A program made the translations under genes and the position numbers. Shown piece after piece: positions 9,242 through 16,003 of a DNA stretch of 64,000 nt. Location of the stretch: positions 122,376 to 186,375 of the forward strand of contig CAKQRE010000006.1 of NCBI GenBank assembly GCA_934271265.1, given 5' to 3'. Source of the DNA: an uncultured Clostridia bacterium (GTDB lineage: Bacteria; Bacillota; Clostridia; Christensenellales; Borkfalkiaceae). Within the stretch, counting starts at the first letter, position 1; each line of letters opens with the position of its first letter. The notes under the pieces are model-generated. The model had not been told where the DNA came from. It searched no databases and was given only the letters and a program-made list of their open reading frames with translations.

Positions 9242-10180
9242 TTAACCCTTAGAAGACAGATATTCGTCAAGGATCTCCGTTGCCAAAGCGTCCGGATCGG
9301 TCGCTTCCGTTTCGTAAAGGGTGTTTGCCTCGCTTGAAATGCTTATTCTACCGTTATCGTAGAAAACGGAATACGTTTCGCCGTTAAAAGAAAGCGTAAA
9401 CCGATTATCCGACGTTTTGCGGAAACTGTACTTTGTCGGCACGCTCATTTTGCGCGCGCCGTCCGCAAGAACGTAAGCGTCTCCTTTTTTCGTAACGTCC
9501 GCTTTATAGGCGTAATATTGCGTTATCGTCTGCGCGACCGCGTCGATATCGAATACGAAATAAACGTAGGGATTCACCTGTTCTTCCCCATCCGGATTGC
9601 TGTCTACGTGAGAAACTTTATAAATACCGTTCACGAGAAAATTATCGTACGATGCGTAATTTACCTTTTTGCCGAGCGTTTCGGAAATTTTTTTGGTATC
9701 GATATCGTCGGAAAGTTTTTTAAAGGTCACGCTTGCCGACCCCGCGTTTTTCAGCTCGCCGGTCACTACCGGGATCGAATCGCTTTCGAGGATCTCTTTA
9801 TCCTTGCGGAACGCCACGAAATCGACGTTTCTCCCGTCGCTTATGCGAACCGAATTGGAAAGTTCCTCGTTTGCCGAAGTGCCGATAAATTCCAGTTTTA
9901 CGACGCGGCAGGTAAATTTTCCATCCGTCTGCTCGTGCGAGAGAAAACCCGTGCCTTCTTTCCCTATCACGAGAAACTCGTCGATACCGCGCGTTTTCAT
10001 CAGATCAATATTCTCACCGTTTATTTCGGCAGACATCGCCACGAGACGGTAGGTTCCCGCAAATTTATCCGCCTTTACGCCGCCCGGTTCGTTCTCTTTT
10101 TTACAGGAACCGAACACGCCGCATAAGGCTACCGCCGCAAAAAGCATTGCGACAAAAGCTGTAAATTTTTTCATGATCAT
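9242..10180 (-). CDS. predicted lipoprotein, lipocalin-like fold possible
   Basis: 312 residues. The N terminus MIMKKFTAFVAMLFAAVALC is a signal peptide, and the lipobox-like GVFGSCKKE puts a lipidatable Cys at about residue 26, so the protein should be membrane-anchored outside the cell. The mature part seems to hold two similar beta-rich halves, one starting FAGTYRLVAMSAEINGENID and one starting NGIYKVSHVDSN, reminiscent of lipocalin-like domains; this is inference from strand pattern. Its ATG overlaps the scpB stop codon (ATGA), so translation is coupled to scpB. A second ATG at 10174 is an alternative start. It is the last gene of the protease-scpA-scpB operon and ends at a bidirectional terminator. 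Function unknown. Confidence 0.8.
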   Translation of the reverse strand: MIMKKFTAFVAMLFAAVALCGVFGSCKKENEPGGVKADKFAGTYRLVAMSAEINGENIDLMKTRGIDEFLVIGKEGTGFLSHEQTDGKFTCRVVKLEFIGTSANEELSNSVRISDGRNVDFVAFRKDKEILESDSIPVVTGELKNAGSASVTFKKLSDDIDTKKISETLGKKVNYASYDNFLVNGIYKVSHVDSNPDGEEQVNPYVYFVFDIDAVAQTITQYYAYKADVTKKGDAYVLADGARKMSVPTKYSFRKTSDNRFTLSFNGETYSVFYDNGRISISSEANTLYETEATDPDALATEILDEYLSSKG

Positions 10181-11067
10181 CCGATCCTTTCGATTTTTTC
10201 GTCTTTCAGAAAGTCGGGAATATCTTCTTCGTCAACCGGTTTCAGTTCGTCTTCTTCCTCGCCGTCTTTCTCGTTTTCCCGATCGGCAAATAAATCTTCC
10301 TGTCCGCCCTCGGCGCCGTTGTCGCTTACGCCGATCGTGGAATAATCGAAGGTTTTTTCCTCTTCTTTGCTTTCCGCGCTTTCACCCGTAACCGTTTCCG
10401 TCGCTGCGGTCGCGCTTGCGCCCGGCATCTGCCCCGCCGCGATCGCGTCGGCTTCCTGCTGGCGTGCAAGATAATCCGGATCGTTCTGCGCGTCGTAAAC
10501 GTCCTTACGGAACAGATAGGTATCGTCTCCGCCGTGGATCAGCTTGATTTTGCTCATCAGATCGTCGTAATCGGGCAATTCGTCAAGCGAGGAGATCTGG
10601 AACCGTTTCAGGAAATTATCCGTCGTTCCGAAAAGCGCGGGCTTTCCGATCGCGTCCTTATGACCGACCACGGTGATGACTTTCAGTTTCAGAAGAACCT
10701 GAATGGCATATTCGCTGTTGCATCCGCGGATCTCTTCGAGATCAAGTCTCGTTACGGGCTGTTTGTACGCTACGATCGCCGCGACCTCGAGCATGCTTCT
10801 CGAAAGCTCTCTTTCCTTGATGGGGTTCAGAACGTTCGCAACGTCTTCCGCATATTTGGGGTTGGAACAAAACTGTAATTTATTATTGAATATGAGCAGA
10901 TTGATACCGCTCGCTTCGTCGTATTTTTCCTGCAGAGTTTTCGCAAGTCTCGTTACTTCTTTGTTGGATACTCCGAGTTTTTCGGAAATATCGCTTACGG
11001 CAACGGCTTTTCCCGATACAAAAAGTATGGATTCAATTATATTCGCTAAGGTCTCCAACTTCTTCAC
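10177..11067 (-). CDS. scpB: segregation and condensation protein ScpB
   Basis: ScpB binds the ScpA kleisin and SMC ATPase to form the condensin complex that organises and segregates the chromosome. The first ~185 residues carry the paired winged-helix domains: IESILFVSGKAVAVSDIS at the start, RSMLEVAAIVAYKQPVTR and EIRGCNSEYAIQVLLKL in the second domain, and GKPALFGTTDNFLKRF. After that comes an unusual, probably disordered tail of about 110 residues, rich in Glu, Asp, Ala and Ser and ending in DIPDFLKDEKIERIG. ScpB proteins are usually near 200 aa, so this one is clearly extended. The start overlaps the end of scpA by 35 nt, a strong sign of translational coupling. Confidence 0.95.
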   Translation of the reverse strand: MKKLETLANIIESILFVSGKAVAVSDISEKLGVSNKEVTRLAKTLQEKYDEASGINLLIFNNKLQFCSNPKYAEDVANVLNPIKERELSRSMLEVAAIVAYKQPVTRLDLEEIRGCNSEYAIQVLLKLKVITVVGHKDAIGKPALFGTTDNFLKRFQISSLDELPDYDDLMSKIKLIHGGDDTYLFRKDVYDAQNDPDYLARQQEADAIAAGQMPGASATAATETVTGESAESKEEEKTFDYSTIGVSDNGAEGGQEDLFADRENEKDGEEEDELKPVDEEDIPDFLKDEKIERIG

Positions 11068-12049
11068 TCCTTTCTTCGCATAAAGTGATCGTGATATCGT
11101 CGAACGTGCTTTTCTGTTCGACGCGTATATATTGCAGTTTCAAAAGTTCGAGCATCGCCTGAAATGTGGTGATGATCTCCGCACGCGACGCCGTATCCTT
11201 AAAGAGTTCGAAGAAACTGCACGTTTCTCTTTCCAGCATGGTTTTTTTGATATAACCGATTTTATCGGCTACCGTATAAACTTCCTTCGGGATCTGTTTT
11301 TGTTCGTTTTTGATCCTTCTTTCAAGATCCGTTCTCGCGAGAAGATCGGTAAATGCTTTCACGAGCCCTTCGAGGGTAAAATCTTTGTAAACGATCCTCA
11401 CGTCGTTCGCGCTTTCGTCCGGATCTTTATAAAAACGATTGGTGTTTTCGATGGACTGCAACTTCATACTCGCTTCTTTGAAAAGCTTGTATTCTTCGAG
11501 TTGCTGATACAGCTCCTCTTCGGGATCCTGTTCCTCGAAGCCGAAATCATCGTCGTCCTGGAACTCGAATACGGGCAGAAGCGCTTTGGATTTGATCTCG
11601 AGCAAGGTCGCCGCCATGCTGAGATATTCGCTTTCCTTCTCCATGTCGAGATCGTTTGCGTTCTGAACGTAATAAAGGAACTGCTCCGTCACTTCGGAAA
11701 CGAAGATCTCCCGAATCTCGATTTCCGCTCGGTTTACGAGGAAAAGCAAAAGGTCGAGCGGACCTTCGAAATTGGAGAGTTTCGTGGTATAGTCCACCAC
11801 AGACTCGAAATTCTGCGCTTTATCGGAATAATCGGGAATTTTACCGTCCTCTTTTTCCTCGAGCTTTTCTTCGAGTTTTTCCAAAGGCGACTCTCCGCCC
11901 TCTTTATCGGCAAGAGGGGGCAGAGGCTCGGAAAACTCCTCTTCTTCCCTCATTTCCTTCAATTCGTTCAGCGTGTATTCTTCGCCGTCGGTCAAGGTCG
12001 TATCCTCGACCGCCGCACGCTCTTTCTCAAGTTCTTCCGTTATAACCAT
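11033..12049 (-). CDS. scpA: segregation and condensation protein ScpA (kleisin)
   Basis: ScpA bridges the SMC head domains and recruits ScpB in condensin. The core begins near residue 90 with the family hallmark FEGPLDLLLFLVNRAEIEI. It continues with a helical middle (SEYLSMAATLLEIKSKALLP) and ends in a winged-helix region (TTFQAMLELLKLQYI). The start is placed at ATG 12049, behind AGGAAA and overlapping the protease stop by 10 nt; an in-frame GTG at 12070 would add seven residues. The first ~85 residues are a Glu-rich extension not found in typical ~250-aa ScpA proteins and probably disordered. Both kleisin partners here carry acidic extensions, ScpA at the N terminus and ScpB at the C terminus. 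Confidence 0.94.
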   Translation of the reverse strand: MVITEELEKERAAVEDTTLTDGEEYTLNELKEMREEEEFSEPLPPLADKEGGESPLEKLEEKLEEKEDGKIPDYSDKAQNFESVVDYTTKLSNFEGPLDLLLFLVNRAEIEIREIFVSEVTEQFLYYVQNANDLDMEKESEYLSMAATLLEIKSKALLPVFEFQDDDDFGFEEQDPEEELYQQLEEYKLFKEASMKLQSIENTNRFYKDPDESANDVRIVYKDFTLEGLVKAFTDLLARTDLERRIKNEQKQIPKEVYTVADKIGYIKKTMLERETCSFFELFKDTASRAEIITTFQAMLELLKLQYIRVEQKSTFDDITITLCEERSEEVGDLSEYN

Positions 12050-12732
12050 TTTCCTAAAATCAACCTCCACAGCAACATGATCGGCCTCGCGACAAGGTCT
12101 CTCAGAATACCGATAATATCAAGATACGGGATAGAAAGCCAGTCTCCGATATAACCGAGCACAAAGATCACGAGCAGGATAATAAGACTGTATTTCCTCA
12201 AAAAAACGATGACGTCTCTTTTTTTGCGAACGACCGCCGAGAGAAAATTGAAACCGTCAAGCGGGTAAAGGGGCAACAGATTGAACACGAACAAGCCGAC
12301 GTTCAGATAAAACATCGCGGCGGACAACATAAGGACGAAATACTTGAGATAAAGAAGCACGTCGCCGTCCTTAAGGGGTACTTTGGCAAACAGCACGAGC
12401 ATAACGGGACAAAAAACGAACGCAAGGATCAGGTTTACCGTTACGCCGGCAAGCGAAACCTGAACGCATCCCTTTTTATAGTCTTTAAAATTACAAGGGT
12501 TTATCGGAACCGGTTTTGCCCACCCGAAACGAAGAAGGATCATCATCACGAGCCCGATCGGGTCGAAATGACGAAAAGGATTCAACGTGTATCTGCCGTA
12601 AGCCATCGGCGTGGAATCGCCGTTTTTTACCGCAGCGTATGCGTGCGCGAATTCGTGCAAAGGAAGGGATATCAGGATCGCGCAGAAATTTGCCAGATAT
12701 ACGATCAGTTTGAATAATACGTCTTGTGTCAA
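12040..12732 (-). CDS. site-2 protease (M50) family membrane metalloprotease
   Basis: A polytopic intramembrane zinc protease of the YwhC/SREBF-like M50 family, which often precedes scpA in Clostridia and Bacilli. The zinc motif HEFAH is at residues 26-30 inside the first hydrophobic segment, followed by LNPFRHFDPIG. The second active-site motif NLLPLYPLDG, supplying the third zinc ligand, is near residue 160. About five to six membrane segments are visible. The start is set at TTG 12732 because GGAAGGA stands six bases upstream and the resulting N terminus is the usual short one. An ATG at 12801 would add 23 basic residues without a ribosome binding site. Substrates are unknown. First gene of the operon with scpA, scpB and a lipoprotein. 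Confidence 0.88.
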   Translation of the reverse strand: MTQDVLFKLIVYLANFCAILISLPLHEFAHAYAAVKNGDSTPMAYGRYTLNPFRHFDPIGLVMMILLRFGWAKPVPINPCNFKDYKKGCVQVSLAGVTVNLILAFVFCPVMLVLFAKVPLKDGDVLLYLKYFVLMLSAAMFYLNVGLFVFNLLPLYPLDGFNFLSAVVRKKRDVIVFLRKYSLIILLVIFVLGYIGDWLSIPYLDIIGILRDLVARPIMLLWRLILGKWL

Positions 12733-12830
12733 AAAAAATCCTTCCGCCGTTTCCGACAGAAAACGACGCAATCGGTTAATCGGAACGCGCCCGCCCCGCA
12801 TAATACCGGAACGGCACCGTTTCTATAGAC

Positions 12831-12859
12831 ATTATATATGATTTTGAGAAAAAAAGCAA
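12831..12859 (-). promoter_or_regulatory. promoter of protease-scpAB-lipoprotein operon
   Basis: Minus strand TTGCTT (12859-12854), 17-nt spacer, TATAAT (12836-12831). It leaves a leader of about 90 nt before the TTG start at 12732. Confidence 0.75.
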
Positions 12860-13001
12860 GAAAAATTTTTCCGTTCCCCGCTTTTTTATGTGTATTCGTT
12901 ATGAAATTTTTATTAAATAATTTTGTATCGTCTTTTGCATCGCCGAACGATCGGTCTTCCGCCCGGATTTCCGTCGCCACAGACACCGTCGCCGCGGTGT
13001 T

Positions 13002-13214
13002 TTATTCTTGCCTTTTCCCCGTAAGGTCGAAGTCGACGGCTATGGTCGCATAGTCCTTTACCTCGAGGCATTTCCCGCAATTGTCGCAGATTTTGAGGGG
13101 ATCGAGATCGCACATTTCGCATTCGCCGCAATGAATGCACGCTCTGTCGTACAGTACGCAACGTTCCTCTTCGTCTCCCGTATTGATCGCGTTGTTGTTC
13201 TTATCGTTTTTCAT
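13002..13214 (-). CDS. Cys-rich mini-protein, probable metal binding (70 aa)
   Basis: 70 residues from ATG 13214, with GGGAGAG upstream. The centre has regularly spaced cysteines, ACIHCGECEMCDLDPLKICD followed by NCGKCLE, giving CxxCxxCxxC and CxxCxxC groups plus a single upstream Cys. This suggests one or two zinc sites or an iron-sulfur cluster. No membrane segment is present. The gene has its own sigma-A promoter (13257-13285) and is divergent from lexA. The LexA-box-like dyad at 13298-13309 lies 12 nt upstream of its -35 box, so damage-responsive control is possible but unproven. I do not recognise a named family. The ORF can be extended to 13265, but that would run into its own -10 box. 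Confidence 0.75.
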   Translation of the reverse strand: MKNDKNNNAINTGDEEERCVLYDRACIHCGECEMCDLDPLKICDNCGKCLEVKDYATIAVDFDLTGKRQE

Positions 13215-13256
13215 GAATGATTCTCTCCCGTCCGGTTCCGTTTTCTTTTCTCCCTT

Positions 13257-13285
13257 ATTATACACCTAAATTTTAGAAATTTCAA
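13257..13285 (-). promoter_or_regulatory. promoter of Cys-rich mini-protein gene
   Basis: Minus strand TTGAAA (13285-13280), 17-nt spacer, TATAAT (13262-13257). It is divergent from the lexA promoter. Confidence 0.75.
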
Positions 13286-13297
13286 TCAAATTGTACG

Positions 13298-13309
13298 AAA
13301 CAAATGTTT
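13298..13309. promoter_or_regulatory. candidate LexA operator (SOS box)
   Basis: The dyad AAAC-AAAT-GTTT matches the Gram-positive SOS pattern GAAC-N4-GTTC except for the outermost pair. It overlaps the -35 box of the lexA promoter (13308-13313), as expected for autoregulation, and sits between the divergent promoters of lexA and the Cys-rich mini-protein. Confidence 0.6.
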
Positions 13310-13336
13310 GATTTCAATGAAAAAATATGGTATACT
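13308..13336 (+). promoter_or_regulatory. lexA promoter
   Basis: TTGATT (13308-13313), 17-nt spacer, TATACT (13331-13336). Its -35 overlaps the dyad at 13298-13309. Confidence 0.7.
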
Positions 13337-13397
13337 GAATGTACTCTCGAATTTGCGACCCCGCCGGACGGGGCGACGAAAGAAGGAACGTTCGCTT

Positions 13398-14003
13398 ATG
13401 AGAAAAACAAGCAAAAAAATGGAGACGAAACTCGCCGCCGTTTACGAATACGTAAAAAACTATATCGAGGAAAAGAAATATCCGCCTTCCATGCGTGAGA
13501 TCTGCGCCGCGCTCGACATCAAGTCGACCGCGTCGGCATACGTTTACCTGAACAAGCTGGAAGAACGCGGGCTTTTATCCAAAGCAGAAAGCAAAAAGCG
13601 CGCGATCAATCTCACCGAAGAAGAGCTTCCCTTTTTAAAAGTTCCGGTGATCGGTCAGGTCACGGCGGGAACGCCGATTTTCGCGTATGAAAATTATGAA
13701 GAGTTTCTGCCCGTTCCGACCGAGTACGGTACGGAAGACGAGCTTTTCATGCTGAAAGTAAAAGGAAGCAGCATGATCGGCGCAGGCATTTTAAGCGGAG
13801 ACAAGATCATCGTGAAAAAACAGGATACCGCCGAAAACGGACAGATCGTCGTGGCGTACTTCGACGAATCCGCAACGGTGAAACGGTTTTTCCGCAAGGG
13901 GGCGCACGTCGTTCTTCATCCCGAAAATCCGACCATGACCGATATTATTCTGAAAAACGTGACGATCCTCGGGGTCGTTGTGGGGCTTATGAGGAAGTTT
14001 TAA
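13398..14003 (+). CDS. lexA: LexA SOS repressor
   Basis: LexA represses DNA-damage genes and inactivates itself by RecA-stimulated self-cleavage. The 201-aa protein has an N-terminal winged helix (YPPSMREICAALDIKSTASA, residues 28-47) and a peptidase S24 domain. The scissile Ala90-Gly91 lies in GQVTAGTPI, the catalytic Ser125 in GSSMIGAGI and the catalytic Lys162 in SATVKRFF; all three elements are intact. The ATG at 13398 has AAGGA ten bases upstream, while the frame is open further upstream through the promoter. The adjoining exonuclease gene starts directly after the lexA stop, so the two are cotranscribed and would be damage-inducible together. Confidence 0.96.
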   Translation: MRKTSKKMETKLAAVYEYVKNYIEEKKYPPSMREICAALDIKSTASAYVYLNKLEERGLLSKAESKKRAINLTEEELPFLKVPVIGQVTAGTPIFAYENYEEFLPVPTEYGTEDELFMLKVKGSSMIGAGILSGDKIIVKKQDTAENGQIVVAYFDESATVKRFFRKGAHVVLHPENPTMTDIILKNVTILGVVVGLMRKF

Positions 14004-15023
14004 ATGGCGGAATATCTTGTGATCGACACCGAAAGCTGCACCGGTCATGCCGACGACGGAAGCCTGTGCAGTATCGGATACGTTCTTACGGACGAAAATT
14101 TCAACGAAATCAAAAAAGAAGACGTTATCTTCAATCCTCTCCCCGGAAAATTTCGGGTCGGCGACAAAAAGAACTTCAAACGCACCGGGGTCGAATTTGC
14201 CTATTCCGTGGAAGAATTCCGCAAAGCGCCCCGTTTTATCGAAAAATACGAAGAGATCAGAAAACTGTTCGAAGGGAAAACGATTCTCGGCTTTTCCATG
14301 GGAAACGACGTGAAATATCTGAACGACGCATGCGACAGTTTCCGTCTTCCCCGTATTTCCTACACATTTTACGATATTCAGTCCCTCTATAAACTCCTCG
14401 TTCCGGAAGAAAACGCGATCGGATTGAAAACGCTGACGGAAAAATACGGCATTACCTATCAGCCGCACCGTTCCGACGAGGACGCGGAAGTATCCCTCCT
14501 TCTTCTGAAAAAGTTTCTCGATCAATTCGGCTATACCTTTGCCTCGCTGATCGGTAAATACGGCGTGCATGCCGGGGTAAACGACAAGGAAGGCTATTAT
14601 CTGCCGTTTTCCGAAGCTCACCTGAGGGAGAAATACGGTCTGAAACTCAGCAAGAGAACGCAAGGGGTCATCTTCAACGATTTCGTCTCCTCGCTCCCCT
14701 ATCCGAAACGTTCGAGAACGACGGTCTGCTTTTCCTATAAACTCGAAAAAAGGGATATACACTATCTCCGTTCGCTGATCGAAAGGATGCTCGAAAAGGG
14801 ATATTACTTTACCCGTGACTTCGACGTTTGCGACTATTTCGTTTACGACGGCACCGACGACGGAGACAAACGCCTCGCACTTTTGAACGAGTATTCTGCG
14901 AAACGTAAAAAACCGATCGTATGCGAAATCGGAAAATGGGAAGAAACGATCGGTTTTACCGGCGCGAAACGATATGACGACACCGCTTTTCTCATTGCGA
15001 AATCAAGTGAAAAAACACGATGA
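14004..15023 (+). CDS. DEDDh 3'-5' exonuclease (DnaQ-like) with possible BRCT-like tail
   Basis: 339 residues. The first ~175 form an RNase T/DnaQ-type exonuclease domain. Exo I is YLVIDTES (Asp8, Glu10), Exo II is in GFSMGNDVKYLND, and Exo III is HRSDEDAEVS with the His and Asp of the DEDDh class. Such enzymes trim single-stranded 3' ends in proofreading or repair. The C-terminal ~110 residues (from about TTVCFSYKLEKRDIHYL to KKPIVCEIGKWEETIG) look like a BRCT-type alpha/beta module, which in related exonucleases binds DNA or partners; this is inferred from pattern. It begins immediately after the lexA stop (TAA then ATG), so it belongs to the LexA operon and may be part of the SOS response. 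A bidirectional terminator follows. Confidence 0.88.
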   Translation: MAEYLVIDTESCTGHADDGSLCSIGYVLTDENFNEIKKEDVIFNPLPGKFRVGDKKNFKRTGVEFAYSVEEFRKAPRFIEKYEEIRKLFEGKTILGFSMGNDVKYLNDACDSFRLPRISYTFYDIQSLYKLLVPEENAIGLKTLTEKYGITYQPHRSDEDAEVSLLLLKKFLDQFGYTFASLIGKYGVHAGVNDKEGYYLPFSEAHLREKYGLKLSKRTQGVIFNDFVSSLPYPKRSRTTVCFSYKLEKRDIHYLRSLIERMLEKGYYFTRDFDVCDYFVYDGTDDGDKRLALLNEYSAKRKKPIVCEIGKWEETIGFTGAKRYDDTAFLIAKSSEKTR

Positions 15024-15044
15024 AAGAGGTTTTCTTTAAACGAA

Positions 15045-15074
15045 AAAAGCACCCGCAAAGGGTGCTTTCGTTTT
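15045..15074. terminator. bidirectional intrinsic terminator
   Basis: The stem AAAGCACCC/GGGTGCTTT (15046-15054 and 15060-15068) has loop GCAAA. T-rich tails lie on both strands, between the convergent exonuclease gene and miaA. Confidence 0.85.
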
Positions 15075-15085
15075 TCATAAAAAGT

Positions 15086-16003
15086 TTAATTATTTAGCAT
15101 AAATTCTTTCATTTTCGATATGATTGCGGAACGCTCTTCCGCGGAATCGCCGGGGTAGGAAACAAGCCCCGGAAACGCCTTGAAAAAGGTGATCTGCCGT
15201 TTTGCGTAGCGGCGCGAGTTCTGTTTGATCTTTTCGGCGGCGGCATGCATGTCGCCGCTTTTCATTCCTTCGATCGTTTCTTTATAACCGATCGCCTGCA
15301 TACTCTGCGCCGTTTCCGGAACGCCGCCGCTAAGCAGTTCTCTCACTTCGTCGAATAATCCGCGGGCGATCATATCGTCCACGCGGGAATCGATCCTTCG
15401 GTAAAGCTCTTCCCTCGGAAAAACCGGCATGACGGCAAACGCGTCGAAACGAGGTTTCATTTCGTCTCTGATCTCAGACTTTTTTCTTCCCGTCGATTCG
15501 AAAATTTCGATGGCGCGGATCACCCGCATGCTGTCGTTCGGATGAAGTTTTGCCGCCGTTTCGGGATCGACCTTCTTTAATACCTCATAAACGGCGTCTT
15601 TCCCCTTTTCTCTTTCCATTGCGGCGTATTTCGCGCGGATCTGCGGATTTTCCGGCGTTCCGCCGTAGGAAAGCGAATACACGACGGAACGGATGTAAAA
15701 CCCCGTTCCGCCGCAGAGGATCGGAAAACGTCCGCGGGCATAGATTTCGTCGATCGCTTTCAGGGAAAGCCGTTCGTAATCGGAAACGGAGAAAGTTTCT
15801 GCCGGAGAAAGAACGTCGATCATATGATGGGGGATCCCTTTCATTTCTTCCGCCGTCGGTTTTGCCGAACCGATATCGAGCCCCCGGTAGATCGAAACGG
15901 AATCGGCGGAAACCACTTCCCCGCCGATCGCTTCGGCAAGCGCGACCGAAAACGCCGTTTTCCCCGTTGCGGTGGGACCGCACACGATCGCAAGTTTTCT
16001 CAT
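15086..16003 (-). CDS. miaA: tRNA dimethylallyltransferase MiaA
   Basis: MiaA transfers a dimethylallyl group to N6 of A37 in tRNAs reading UNN codons; MiaB, encoded upstream in the same operon, then methylthiolates that base. The 305-aa protein shows the P-loop GPTATGKTAFS, VVSADSVSIYRGLDIGSAKP, PHHMIDVL, the GGTGFYIRS motif and ARRQ-type YAKRQITFF. The ATG at 16003 overlaps the mutL stop as ATGA, and an ATG at 16021 inside mutL is an alternative. It is the last gene of miaB-mutS-mutL-miaA and ends near a bidirectional terminator. Confidence 0.96.
   Translation of the reverse strand: MRKLAIVCGPTATGKTAFSVALAEAIGGEVVSADSVSIYRGLDIGSAKPTAEEMKGIPHHMIDVLSPAETFSVSDYERLSLKAIDEIYARGRFPILCGGTGFYIRSVVYSLSYGGTPENPQIRAKYAAMEREKGKDAVYEVLKKVDPETAAKLHPNDSMRVIRAIEIFESTGRKKSEIRDEMKPRFDAFAVMPVFPREELYRRIDSRVDDMIARGLFDEVRELLSGGVPETAQSMQAIGYKETIEGMKSGDMHAAAEKIKQNSRRYAKRQITFFKAFPGLVSYPGDSAEERSAIISKMKEFMLNN

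Noticed and set aside
12732..12801. ATG at 12801 as the site-2 protease start.
   Set aside because: No ribosome binding site precedes it and the added residues are basic low-quality sequence; TTG 12732 has GGAAGGA at ideal spacing and gives the usual N terminus.
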